Notes under the pieces: model-generated
What the model was told of the DNA's origin: nothing
Databases searched by the model: none
Seen by the model: the letters and a program-made list of their open reading frames with translations, nothing else
Assembly: GCF_011777495.1 (NCBI RefSeq)
Contig: NZ_JAATJS010000003.1
Location: 1 to 64,000 of the forward strand
DNA: 64,000 nucleotides
Direction: 5' to 3'
Source of the DNA: Microvirga terricola
Lineage (GTDB): Bacteria; Pseudomonadota; Alphaproteobacteria; Rhizobiales; Beijerinckiaceae
In this document: positions 1-8,646 of the stretch, piece after piece
How positions within the stretch are numbered: the stretch's first letter is position 1
How the letters are laid out: every line of letters starts with the position of its first letter
Made by a program: the position numbers and the translations under genes

Positions 1-1635
1 GGCGCCGCCGCTCAGCGTGTCCTTGCCCAATCCGCCATAGATCCTGTTGGCGAAAGCATCGCCGGTCAGAATGTCATTGGCGGTTCCGCCGGTCAGGGTG
101 GCGACGGCGGCGGTGTCGCGGGTCATGGTTCCGGCGGCGACATTGACCAGATAAGGCACGGTCCAAGACTGGCCGTTCTCCTTGACGGTGGCGAGCGCCG
201 CCTTGAGGCCCGTGCTGGTGGCATAGGCATGGCCGAAACTGGCGAGGCCACCTGCGGGCGTGAGCGTGTCGACCGCCCCATCGCCCCACGCGACGCTCAC
301 GCTTGAAGCGGCGCCGACGCCGAAACGCGCCTCGACATAACGCCCGGCCGCGATGGCCGCGCCCTGGGCGATATAGTTGGTATCAACGAGGAAGACGTCG
401 TCAGAGTCATTGGTGTCGCCCGGCACCAGGTTGTCGGCGTAATTACGGAACAGCACATAGCGGCCGTCGGGACTGATTTGGGCTTCGTAACTATGGTATT
501 TGCTTTCGGTTCCGTCGGCTGCGGCCGAGATACGGACGATCTCGCCCGTGACGAGATCCTTGCGGAAAATGTCGGTGTGAGTGTTGGTGTCGCCGGGGAC
601 CAAGTTGCTGGCGTCGCTCTCGAAGACGACATACCGCCCATCGGCGCTGATCTTGGCGGTGGAGCTGTCAGAATTGCCTTGAACTCCGTTGGCCGCGCTG
701 GACACGAGCACGATTTCTCCCGTCACCAGATCCTTGCGGAAGATATCGTAGGCATTGTTTCCATCATTCTCGACCAGATTGCTGGCACGGCTGACGAACA
801 CCACATAGCGCCCGTTAGCGCTCAGGGCGGCATCGCCGCTCCGGGCATTGCCAGGAGTTCCGTCGGGGGTAGTGGAGAGGCAGGTGACGGCGCCGGTGGT
901 CAGGTCCTTGTAGAAGATATCGTACGTCCCGTTGGTGTCGCCACGGGCCAGATTGCTGGCTGAACTTGTAAAGACCATGAAGCGTCCATCGGCGCTGAGT
1001 TGTGCCTCGTAGCTAGAGCCATTGGCTTGAACAGCCCCACTTCCGGTGGAGAGGCGGACGACTTCCCCGGTCAACATGTCCTTGCGGAAGATATCGTAGT
1101 TATTATTGGTGTCGCCAGGCACCAGGTTGGCGGCCCCGCTCTCGAAGATCACATAGCGCCCATCGGGGCTGAACACGGGGTCGGAGCTATTGCCATCGCC
1201 TTGCGCACCATTGGCGGTCGTCGACACGAGAGCGACGATGCCCGTTTTGAGGTCTTTCCAGAAAACGTCGTGCTTGCCGTTGGTGTCGCCAGGCACCAGG
1301 TTGGTGGCGGTGCTTCCAAATATCACATAGCGCCCATCGGCGCTCATCGCGGCGCCAAAGCTCCCACCGTTGGCCTGCTCTCCGTCCACTGTGGTGGACA
1401 GGGCGTCGATGGCGCCTGTCCGCAGGTCTTTGCGGAAAAGGCCACCGGTTCCGGTCATGCCGGCCACGAGATTCGTCGCGTCGCTTTCGAAAATGACGTA
1501 ACGGCCATCAGGGCTAAAGACAGGGGAAGAACTATTGTTATCGCCCTCTGTGCCATCCGCAGCGGTCGAGACGCGGGAGATGACGGAGGTAGAGGTCGGG
1601 CGGGAGAAGGATTGCAGGGTCAGGGTGAGGGGCAT
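1..1635 (-). CDS. Beta-propeller (PD40-like) RTX protein, C-terminus cut by window edge
   Basis: The reading frame is open from an ATG at 1635 to the left edge (545 codons), so the C-terminus is missing. Seven tandem repeats of about 57 residues carry the blade signature S-x-D-G-R-Y-V-x-F followed by N-L-V-A-G-D-T-N, as in TolB/PD40-type propellers. They are followed by a PKD-like segment with the motif VAWGDG and then glycine/aspartate nonapeptides (GGTANDILTGD, GGLGKDTLSGG) typical of calcium-binding RTX repeats. The order matches the two paralogues at 10109 and 12902, which implies a missing C-terminal secretion cassette. Such proteins usually leave the cell through a type I exporter; none is in the window. 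Ligand and role are unknown. The long plus-strand frames over this gene are shadows of the repeats. Confidence 0.85.
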   Translation of the reverse strand, partial: MPLTLTLQSFSRPTSTSVISRVSTAADGTEGDNNSSSPVFSPDGRYVIFESDATNLVAGMTGTGGLFRKDLRTGAIDALSTTVDGEQANGGSFGAAMSADGRYVIFGSTATNLVPGDTNGKHDVFWKDLKTGIVALVSTTANGAQGDGNSSDPVFSPDGRYVIFESGAANLVPGDTNNNYDIFRKDMLTGEVVRLSTGSGAVQANGSSYEAQLSADGRFMVFTSSASNLARGDTNGTYDIFYKDLTTGAVTCLSTTPDGTPGNARSGDAALSANGRYVVFVSRASNLVENDGNNAYDIFRKDLVTGEIVLVSSAANGVQGNSDSSTAKISADGRYVVFESDASNLVPGDTNTHTDIFRKDLVTGEIVRISAAADGTESKYHSYEAQISPDGRYVLFRNYADNLVPGDTNDSDDVFLVDTNYIAQGAAIAAGRYVEARFGVGAASSVSVAWGDGAVDTLTPAGGLASFGHAYATSTGLKAALATVKENGQSWTVPYLVNVAAGTMTRDTAAVATLTGGTANDILTGDAFANRIYGGLGKDTLSGGA

Positions 1636-1695
1636 GGCGGCGTGCTTCTGAAGTGAAGGGGCTGTTGTTTATTATACGGTATTACGTATCGATAG

Positions 1696-1830
1696 CTAGA
1701 TCGCTATGAAATCTGCGGCGGTGATCGCGTGCTTGAGGCCGGTGGCGGCGAAGGCGATGGCTTGCCCGAGCCCGAGCTGTCGACGCCGTAAGGGAGAGTG
1801 CTCTCGTTTGGATCGTCGAAGAGCTGGTCG
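1696..1830 (-). pseudogene. Degraded C-terminal remnant of an RTX protein
   Basis: On the minus strand one frame reads LPYGVDSSGSGK, and after a one-base slip the next reads AIAFAATGLKHAITAADFIAI and then a TAG stop. This lines up with the C-terminal tail of the window's RTX proteins ([17 protein letters not shown], then ITAADFFVI). A single missing G in the run after GGCAAG explains the slip. The fragment lies directly upstream of the intact propeller/RTX gene that starts at 1635, on the same strand, so it looks like the tail of a former neighbouring paralogue. The alignment was made by eye over about 35 residues, and the upstream limit is a guess. Confidence 0.55.
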
Positions 1831-1934
1831 AGGTGCTTTCGAGGAGAGCAGGGGGCGTGTTTTCCCATCCTAGCCTCCGGCACCTCTCTGTCCTATTGTC
1901 ACGCTCCCCCGTTTTCGACTCGGAGAGTGTGTCT

Positions 1935-3254
1935 ATGCCCCTGCAGCAATCGATCGATCTGGCCCTTGCGTCCAATATCGGTGGAGGCGGCTTGCCGCAG
2001 ACGGCGCTGGACGCGGCGCTGACCGTGGTCGGGCGAGCCATGAAGCGGTTGGCCGAGGACGATGCCACCGGCCGCCTGCCGCTGCTGCACATGCCCCAGA
2101 CCTCCGAGGACCTTGCCAGCATCCGCGAGGCGGCGGCTTGGCTGCGGCGCGATGCGACGGACGTGGTCTTCCTCGGCACCGGCGGGTCGAGCCTCGGCGG
2201 GCAGACCCTGGCGCAGCTGAAGGATTATGCGGTGCCGGGCGCTGGCCGCTTTGCCGATGGGCCGCGCGTGCATTTCCTCGATAATCTCGACCCCATCACC
2301 TTCGACCATGCCCTACACAAGCTGCCGCTCTCCTCGACCCGTTTCGTGGCGATCTCGAAATCCGGCGGCACAGGCGAAACCCTGATGCAGGCCATCGCAG
2401 TGCTCTCGGCGCTCGACCGGGCGGGGCTGCGCTCGCATCCGAATGACGTTTTTCTCGGCCTGTCCGAACCCCGCAAGCCGGGCGGCAAAAATGCGTTGCG
2501 CGACCTGCTCGAGCCGGAGGGCGTGCGTTTCCTCGAACATCACACCGGCATCGGCGGGCGCTATTCGGTTCTCACCAATGTGGGCCTCTTGCCCGCCGCC
2601 GTGATGGGGCTCGACATTTCCGCCATCCGCAACGGCGCGGCCACGGCCTATGCGCCGTTCCGCGAGGGGCTTGCTGCCAAGAACGCGCCTGCGGCGGTCG
2701 GCGCGGCGCTCAACGTCGCGATGGCGATGGAGGGCAAGAACATCGCCGTCACGATGGCCTATGCCGACCGGCTGGAACGCTTCACCCGTTGGTGGGTGCA
2801 GCTTTGGGCCGAGAGCGTGGGTAAGGACGGCAAGGGCTCCCAGCCCGTCGCCGCCATCGGCCCGGTGGATCAGCACAGCCAGTTGCAGCTTTATCTTGCT
2901 GGTCCCAACGACAAGCTGTTCACCATTCTTACCACCGGCGTCGCAGGGCAAGGGCCGCTCATCGATGAAAAGCTCGCGCAACGCGCGGGCGAGCCGGGCT
3001 TTGCGAACAAGCGCATCGGCGATCTCGTGGCGGCGCAAGGCCGCGCCACGGCCGACACCCTCGCCAAGAACGGCCGCCCCACGCGCCGCATCCACATCGA
3101 AAAGCTCGACGAGCACGCCATCGGCGAGCTTCTGATGCATTTCATGCTGGAAACGATTTTGACCGGCTACGCGCTCGGCGTCGATCCCTTCGACCAGCCC
3201 GCGGTGGAGGAGGGCAAGATCCTGGCGAAGCAATACCTCGCGCAGGCGAAGTAA
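1935..3254 (+). CDS. pgi: Glucose-6-phosphate isomerase
   Basis: This enzyme interconverts glucose 6-phosphate and fructose 6-phosphate in the cytoplasm. The 439-residue product has the phosphosugar-isomerase (SIS) fold signatures: LGTGGSSLGGQ near residue 80, SKSGGTGET near 140, GGRYSVLTNVG near 215, and a C-terminal region ending in a helical stretch. It is about 100 residues shorter than the E. coli enzyme, which is usual for the compact alphaproteobacterial form. The ATG at 1935 was chosen because GGAGAG lies about 8 bases upstream and homologous sequence begins there; an in-frame ATG at 1833 would add an unconvincing 34 residues. A REP-like hairpin pair follows the stop codon. Confidence 0.93.
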   Translation: MPLQQSIDLALASNIGGGGLPQTALDAALTVVGRAMKRLAEDDATGRLPLLHMPQTSEDLASIREAAAWLRRDATDVVFLGTGGSSLGGQTLAQLKDYAVPGAGRFADGPRVHFLDNLDPITFDHALHKLPLSSTRFVAISKSGGTGETLMQAIAVLSALDRAGLRSHPNDVFLGLSEPRKPGGKNALRDLLEPEGVRFLEHHTGIGGRYSVLTNVGLLPAAVMGLDISAIRNGAATAYAPFREGLAAKNAPAAVGAALNVAMAMEGKNIAVTMAYADRLERFTRWWVQLWAESVGKDGKGSQPVAAIGPVDQHSQLQLYLAGPNDKLFTILTTGVAGQGPLIDEKLAQRAGEPGFANKRIGDLVAAQGRATADTLAKNGRPTRRIHIEKLDEHAIGELLMHFMLETILTGYALGVDPFDQPAVEEGKILAKQYLAQAK

Positions 3255-3261
3255 GTTCGTT

Positions 3262-3345
3262 GTCATCACTGGGCTTGTCCCGGTGATCCCGCCACGTGTG
3301 GCGCTTTTCTTAATCGAGATGGCCGGGACGAGCCCGGCCATGACA
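3262..3345. repeat. REP-like double hairpin after pgi
   Basis: Two palindromes sit side by side: one at 3264-3288 (arms TCACTGGG and CCCGGTGA) and one at 3319-3341 (ATGGCCGGG, five-base loop, CCCGGCCAT). A related hairpin is at 33201-33233. Elements of this form are common between genes in Hyphomicrobiales. They can shield mRNA 3' ends or end transcription, which is inference here. Confidence 0.7.
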
Positions 3346-3446
3346 AAGGGGCGTCTCGACGGTGGACACAAGGCGTACCGGCTGGCAACCTCGCGCGGCA
3401 CTCTCTATCTTTGTTGTCTCGAATCCTGACACATCCGAAAGCCCAC

Positions 3447-5285
3447 ATGACCGTTCGCCGTCTCGATCCCATCCTCGTTGACCGCATCGCAGCGGGCGAG
3501 GTCGTGGAGCGTCCGGCGGCGGCGGTGAAGGAGCTTGTCGAGAACGCCATCGACGCGGGCGCGACCTCCATCGAGATCACCGTCGAGGCCGGTGGCCGCC
3601 GCCTGATCCGCATTGTGGACGATGGTTGCGGCATGACGCCGGAAGATCTCGAACTCGCGGTCGAGCGGCACGCCACGTCGAAGATCCCCGACGGCGATCT
3701 TTTCGCGATCAACACGCTGGGCTTTCGCGGCGAGGCGCTGCCCTCCATCGGCGCGGTGGCGCGCCTTGCCATCACGACGCGCGCGCAAGACGCGGAAACA
3801 GGTTCGTCGATCATCGTCGAAGCGGGTGTGAAGGGCGCGGTCAAACCCGCTTCCGCGCCCAAGGGCACGCGGATCGAGGTGACGGATCTTTTCGCCGCCA
3901 CGCCCGCACGTTTGAAGTTTCTCAAAAGCGACCGTTCCGAAGCGCAGGCCGTCACCGAAATCGTCAAGCGCCTCGCTATCGCACATCCGACGATCCGCTT
4001 CACGCTCTCGGGCGAGCACATCACCTCCCTCACCTATGCGCCGGAGCCTGCGGGCGAGCACGGTTTCTTGCGGCGCCTGTCGCGCGTGCTCGGCAGCGAT
4101 TTCAATGAGAACGCCATGGCGCTCGACGTTGCGCGCGAGGGCGTGCATCTGTCGGGTTTTGCCAGCCTGCCGACCTATCATCGCGGCACCTCCACGCAGA
4201 TCCATTTCGTCGTCAACGGACGGCCTGTGCGCGACAAGCTTCTGCTCGGCGCGGTGCGCGGCGCGTATGCCGATGTGATGTCCTCCGACCGTCATCCGGT
4301 GCTCGCCTTGATGATCGACATCGATCCGCGCTCGGTGGACGTGAACGTGCATCCTGCCAAGACCGAAGTGCGCTTCCGCGATCCCGCCTTTGTGCGCGGC
4401 TTTCTGGTGGCGGCGTTGAAGGAAGCGATCACGCGCTTCGGCTTCCGCTCTGCTTCGACCGGCGGCGCGCGGACGCTGGAGAGTCTACGCCCGCAGAGCA
4501 TTCCGGCGCGCCCCGTCTCGGTGGCGCATCGCGCGCCGTCCTTCCGCCATGCGAGTGCATTCTCAGGCTGGCAGGCGCCGCTCGATCAAACATCGCGCGC
4601 GCCCGGCCTGTCGGAGATGCAAACGAGCCTGCCCGATCTTGCCGCCCCCTCCGCCGACAGCCGCGCCAGCCTGCATGAGCACGATGCGGTTGAGGACGAC
4701 GCACCCCTCGGCGCGGCGCGCGCGCAGGTGCACGGCACGTATATCGTCGCGCAGACGAAGGACGGCATCGTCATCGTCGATCAGCACGCGGCCCATGAAC
4801 GTCTCGTCTATGAACGCCTCAAGCGCGAACGCGCGGCTTCAGGCATCGCGCGGCAATTGCTGCTGATTCCGGAAGTGGTCGATCTCGATCCGGTAGACGC
4901 GGACCGCGTGATGGCGGAAGCAGCAACGCTCGAAAGCCTCGGCCTCGTGCTCGAAAGCTTCGGCTCCGGTGCGCTTCTGGTGCGCGAAGTCCCGTCCGCG
5001 CTCGCGGGCGGGCGCATCAAGGCGCTGGTGCAGGATGTCGCCGATGCGCTCGCCGAATGGGGGCAGGGCGCGGCGGGCCCGCTGGAGGAGCGTCTCGACG
5101 CCGTGCTTTCGCGCATGTCCTGCCACGGCTCGGTGCGCGCAGGGAGACGCATGAAGCCGGAAGAGATGAACGCACTCCTGCGCGAAATGGAAGCGACGCC
5201 GCTTTCCGGCCAATGCAACCACGGCAGACCCACTTACGTGGAATTGAAGCTCAGCGATATTGAGCGGCTGTTCGGGCGGCGGTGA
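3447..5285 (+). CDS. mutL: DNA mismatch repair protein MutL
   Basis: MutL couples mismatch recognition by MutS to strand incision and excision. The 612-residue product has an N-terminal GHKL ATPase with the motifs ENAIDAGA (about 35-42), DDGCGM and GFRGEAL, and a transducer domain with VNGRPV. After a variable linker (about 340-420) comes the C-terminal dimerisation/endonuclease domain. The metal-binding signature DQHAAHERLVYE is complete, and SCHGSVRAG and CNHGRPT supply the remaining zinc-site motifs, so this is an endonuclease-type MutL rather than the E. coli type. The ATG at 3447 begins at the family's usual MTVRRLDP start; an upstream in-frame start at 3411 is less likely. It converges on rsmD. 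Confidence 0.95.
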   Translation: MTVRRLDPILVDRIAAGEVVERPAAAVKELVENAIDAGATSIEITVEAGGRRLIRIVDDGCGMTPEDLELAVERHATSKIPDGDLFAINTLGFRGEALPSIGAVARLAITTRAQDAETGSSIIVEAGVKGAVKPASAPKGTRIEVTDLFAATPARLKFLKSDRSEAQAVTEIVKRLAIAHPTIRFTLSGEHITSLTYAPEPAGEHGFLRRLSRVLGSDFNENAMALDVAREGVHLSGFASLPTYHRGTSTQIHFVVNGRPVRDKLLLGAVRGAYADVMSSDRHPVLALMIDIDPRSVDVNVHPAKTEVRFRDPAFVRGFLVAALKEAITRFGFRSASTGGARTLESLRPQSIPARPVSVAHRAPSFRHASAFSGWQAPLDQTSRAPGLSEMQTSLPDLAAPSADSRASLHEHDAVEDDAPLGAARAQVHGTYIVAQTKDGIVIVDQHAAHERLVYERLKRERAASGIARQLLLIPEVVDLDPVDADRVMAEAATLESLGLVLESFGSGALLVREVPSALAGGRIKALVQDVADALAEWGQGAAGPLEERLDAVLSRMSCHGSVRAGRRMKPEEMNALLREMEATPLSGQCNHGRPTYVELKLSDIERLFGRR

Positions 5286-5332
5286 AGCGCTGCTGATCGC
5301 ACGGTTCAAGCGCCGTACGCTCATACGACTCG

Positions 5333-5890
5333 TCAACCGCTATAGCGGCCGAACACCACTTGCGTCTCGCCGTAGTCGCGCCGGTCCAACTCCTCGAAGC
5401 CTTCGGGTAGCGTGAGAGCCGCGCCTTGCGCTTCCTCGACGATCACGAGGGCGTCGGGGAGAAGCCAGCCGCCTTCCGCGCAGGAGCGGAGCGCTTGCGG
5501 CGCGAGGTCCTTGCCGTAGGGCGGGTCGCAGAAGACGACGGAGAAGGGCGCGTTCGGCGCGGCGGCCCCCATGCGAGTGGCGTCGCGGCGGAAGAGGCGC
5601 GTTGCACCGCCTGCACCCAACGCTTCCACGTTCTCGCGGATCAGGCCGCGCGCCTGAGCGCCGTCATCGACGAAGAGTGCGAAGGCGGCGCCGCGCGAGA
5701 GGGCTTCGAGCCCCATCGCGCCGGTGCCCGCGAAAAGGTCGAGCACGCGCGCTCCCTCGATGGGGTCGTCATAACCGTGCGCGAGAATGTTGAAGAGCGT
5801 CTCGCGCAGGCGGTCGGAGGTCGGACGGATGCCGTCCGACTTCGGTCCTGCGAGCGAGCGGCCGCGCCAGCGTCCGCCGACGATCCTCAT
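5333..5890 (-). CDS. rsmD: 16S rRNA (guanine(966)-N(2))-methyltransferase RsmD
   Basis: RsmD methylates G966 of 16S rRNA during 30S assembly using S-adenosylmethionine. The 185-residue product has the family N-terminus MRIVGGRWRGR, the RPTSDRLRETLFNIL block, the SAM motif VLDLFAGTGAMGLEALSRGA and the catalytic N6/N2-type motif DPPYG. Length is normal for the family. It lies just downstream of the pseudouridine synthase gene on the same strand (gap about 10 bases), so the two rRNA-modifying enzymes are probably co-transcribed. Confidence 0.94.
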   Translation of the reverse strand: MRIVGGRWRGRSLAGPKSDGIRPTSDRLRETLFNILAHGYDDPIEGARVLDLFAGTGAMGLEALSRGAAFALFVDDGAQARGLIRENVEALGAGGATRLFRRDATRMGAAAPNAPFSVVFCDPPYGKDLAPQALRSCAEGGWLLPDALVIVEEAQGAALTLPEGFEELDRRDYGETQVVFGRYSG

Positions 5891-5900
5891 GGCTCACGCC

Positions 5901-8099
5901 TCACGGACGGCGTCCGCGCGGGCCGCCTTTCGGGCCACCCTTGAAGCCACCACCCTTGGGACCGCCGCTTTTGAAGCCGCCACCCTTGAAGCCTCCTGCC
6001 GGACGGCCTTTCGGACCGCCGCGCGATGGGCCATCGCCCCGGGGCGGACCGCGGCGCGGGCGGTCATCGCCACCGGCGCGGAACGGCTTGTCACCATCCC
6101 GGCTGCGGAAGGGGCGATCTCCTTCGGGACGCGGACGGCGCGGGCGGTCGCCCTCATCGCTACGAGCCCCGAACGGACGGTCGCCCTGCGGCCTGCGGGG
6201 ACGCTCTCCTTCATCGCTGCGCGCCCGGAACAGCTTGTCGCCAGCCGGACGGCGCGGACGGTCGTCGTCGCGGCGCGGGCGCTCGAAGCCGCCTTCGCGA
6301 GGGGCGCGTGCGGGACGCTCCGCGTGACGACGCGGACGATCCTCACCGGCGGGCGCGCCACGACGGGGCTTGCGCACGGGCGCCTCGTCCTTCGGCTCGC
6401 TGACCACGCGCTCCACCAGAACCTTGCGGCCTTCGCTCGAGGCAATGGCGCCGACGCGCTGATGAGGACGCGCGCCTGCTGCCGTGCGGGCCTCGCGCGG
6501 GTCGACGTCGCGCCGAGGCGCCTTCTTGCGGGCGGGAGCTTCCTCTTCGCCAGCGCGCCAGACGCTGGTCTTGACGTCGAGGGGCGAGGGACGCTTGCGC
6601 GGTTCCTCCTCGTCACGGCCACGGCGCTCGTCGTCACGGGCGCGGAAGGGCTTTCGCCCTTCGTCCCGACCGCGACGCGGACGATCCTCGTCGCGCGCGA
6701 AGCGTGACGGACGCTCACCGCGGTGCGGGCGCTCTTCGCGCTCAAGCTTTTTCGGCGAGCCGAAGGGGGCGATGGGCTCGCGCACCGGGCTTTCGAAATC
6801 GACCCCGGCCTCAGCTGCCAGCGCTGCGCCGAGCTGGTCGCGCAGGATCTTGGTGCGCACCTCCTCGACCATGCCAGGCTCGACGTCGCCGAGCTGGAAC
6901 GGGCCGAAGGAGAGGCGGATCAGGCGGTTCACCTGCAGGCCGAGATGCTCGAGGATGCGCTTGACCTCGCGGTTCTTGCCCTCGCGCAGGCCGAGCGTGA
7001 TCCACACATTGTCGCCCTGCACCCGGTCGAGGCGGGCCTCGACGGGGCCGTATTCCATGTCATCGACCGTGACGCCGTCGCGAAGCTTATCGAGGTCGGC
7101 CTGCGTCACGTCACCATGGGCGCGGACCTTGTAGCGACGCAGCCAGCCGGTATCGGGATGGGCGATGACGCGCGCCAAGCCACCGTCATTGGTGAGAAGC
7201 AGCAGGCCCTCGGTGTTGATGTCGAGCCGGCCGACCGCCACCACGCGGGGCAGCTCTTCGGGCAGGTTGTCGAACACGGTCGGGCGGCCCTCCGGGTCGC
7301 GCGCCGTGGTCACGAGGCCGCGCGGCTTGTGGAACATCCACAGGCGCGTACGCTCCTTCGCCGGCAGAGGCTCGCCATCCACCGTGATTGTGTCGGCGGC
7401 GGTGACGTTCACGGCGGGGGATTCCAGCACCTTGCCGTTCAGCGTCACGCGACCTTCCGCGATCATCGCCTCCGCATCGCGGCGGGAGGCGATGCCCGCG
7501 CGGGCGATCACCTTGGCGATCCGGTCCTCGGCGGGCTCCTGCGGCTCAGCCTGAACGGCGGGGCGCTCGCTGCGGGCGCGGTGCGGGCGATCCTCACCCG
7601 CGCGCTCGAAGCGGCGCGGACGGTCGTCGCCGCCACGGCCACGGAAGGGACGGTCACCGTCCTCGCGCTTGGCGCGGAAAGGACGGTCGCCCTCTTCACG
7701 CCGGGGGCGGAAGGGTTTGTCACCGCTTTCACGGGGACGGCGGGGCCGCTCGTCACCGTCGCGGCTACGGAAGGGCCTGTCGCCGCCCTCGCCACGCGGG
7801 CGGAAGGGCTTATCGCCCTCCTCGCGCCGGGGGCGGAAGGGTTTGTCACCGCCTTCACGAGGACGGCGGGGCCGCTCGTCACCGTCGCGGCTCCGGAAAG
7901 GCCTGTCGCCGCCCTCGCCACGCGGGCGAAAAGGCTTGTCGCCGCCTTTATGCGGGCGCTCGTCGCCGCCGCGCGCACGGAAGGGGCGGTCGCCATCCTC
8001 GCGGGATTTGCGGAAGGGGGGCCGGTCACTGGAAGTGCGGCCTCGGTCGGAGCGTCCCGAAGAACGGCCCTTACGATCATCGTTATTGCTGTCGGTCAT
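5901..8099 (-). CDS. RluB-type rRNA pseudouridine synthase with long Arg/Gly-rich tails
   Basis: The central part (about residues 190-430) is an RsuA/RluB-family synthase. It has an S4 RNA-binding domain (IAKVIARAGIASRRDAE), then the catalytic loop GRLDINTEGLLLLTNDG with the conserved Asp, and the closing REGKNREVKRIL. It probably makes a pseudouridine in 23S rRNA near the peptidyl-transferase centre. The flanks are unusual: about 185 N-terminal and about 290 C-terminal residues are low-complexity, rich in Arg, Asp, Gly and Pro, with repeats such as GDRPFR, GDKPFRPR and GDERPRRPR. These are likely disordered RNA-binding arms; extended forms occur in Hyphomicrobiales. The ATG at 8099 (MTDSNNDDRKG) is preferred over one at 8144. 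It runs divergently from tadA, 53 bases apart. Confidence 0.9.
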   Translation of the reverse strand: MTDSNNDDRKGRSSGRSDRGRTSSDRPPFRKSREDGDRPFRARGGDERPHKGGDKPFRPRGEGGDRPFRSRDGDERPRRPREGGDKPFRPRREEGDKPFRPRGEGGDRPFRSRDGDERPRRPRESGDKPFRPRREEGDRPFRAKREDGDRPFRGRGGDDRPRRFERAGEDRPHRARSERPAVQAEPQEPAEDRIAKVIARAGIASRRDAEAMIAEGRVTLNGKVLESPAVNVTAADTITVDGEPLPAKERTRLWMFHKPRGLVTTARDPEGRPTVFDNLPEELPRVVAVGRLDINTEGLLLLTNDGGLARVIAHPDTGWLRRYKVRAHGDVTQADLDKLRDGVTVDDMEYGPVEARLDRVQGDNVWITLGLREGKNREVKRILEHLGLQVNRLIRLSFGPFQLGDVEPGMVEEVRTKILRDQLGAALAAEAGVDFESPVREPIAPFGSPKKLEREERPHRGERPSRFARDEDRPRRGRDEGRKPFRARDDERRGRDEEEPRKRPSPLDVKTSVWRAGEEEAPARKKAPRRDVDPREARTAAGARPHQRVGAIASSEGRKVLVERVVSEPKDEAPVRKPRRGAPAGEDRPRRHAERPARAPREGGFERPRRDDDRPRRPAGDKLFRARSDEGERPRRPQGDRPFGARSDEGDRPRRPRPEGDRPFRSRDGDKPFRAGGDDRPRRGPPRGDGPSRGGPKGRPAGGFKGGGFKSGGPKGGGFKGGPKGGPRGRRP

Positions 8100-8152
8100 G
8101 TTGGCCTGATAGCAGAGGAAAGCAACAGAAGCGAGGCCCCACAATAACCCCC

Positions 8153-8629
8153 ATGGACAACACCGGCTCCAGCAAGTTCGATCCGATGGCGGCTGCCTTT
8201 GACGCGGCCCGCGCCGCCGCGGCGCGCGGGGAGGTGCCGGTGGGGGCCGCCATCGTCAAGGACGGGCAGATTATCGCGATGGACGGCAACCGCCCCCGCG
8301 AGCTGAACGACCCCTCGGCACACGCCGAAATGCTCGCCATCCGCCGCGCCTGCGAGGCGCTTCAGGACGAGCGGCTGACCGGCTGCGACCTCTATGTGAC
8401 CCTCGAGCCCTGCACCATGTGCGCGGCGGCCATCTCGTTCGCCCGCATTCGCCGGATCTATTTCGCGGCCTACGACCCGAAAGGCGGCGCGGTGGAAAAC
8501 GGCGTCCGCTTCTTCCAGCAGCCGACCTGCCACCATGCGCCGGAGGTCTATGGCGGCATTCGCGAGAGCGAAGCAGCGGATTTGTTGCGAGGCTTTTTCG
8601 CCGACAAGCGCGACGCTGGGGAGGGCTAG
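8153..8629 (+). CDS. tadA: tRNA-specific adenosine deaminase TadA
   Basis: TadA converts A34 to inosine in the anticodon of tRNA-Arg(ACG), an essential decoding step. The 158-residue product has the cytidine/deoxycytidylate deaminase zinc site: HAEMLAIRRA supplies the His ligand and the catalytic Glu, and LEPCTMCAAA supplies the two Cys ligands. The tail ending in FFADKR is typical. The start at 8153 gives a short leader before the conserved MAAAFDAAR; the internal ATG at 8186 is a possible alternative. Confidence 0.94.
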   Translation: MDNTGSSKFDPMAAAFDAARAAAARGEVPVGAAIVKDGQIIAMDGNRPRELNDPSAHAEMLAIRRACEALQDERLTGCDLYVTLEPCTMCAAAISFARIRRIYFAAYDPKGGAVENGVRFFQQPTCHHAPEVYGGIRESEAADLLRGFFADKRDAGEG

Positions 8630-8646
8630 GGCAGGGGGCTTAGCCC

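Noticed and set aside
478..1656. Plus-strand frames over the left edge
   Set aside because: They are antisense to the edge-cut propeller/RTX gene and show the same mirror-repeat pattern.
6484..8147. Plus-strand frames opposite the pseudouridine synthase
   Set aside because: They mirror the Arg-rich tails and lack family motifs, while the minus strand has S4 and catalytic motifs.
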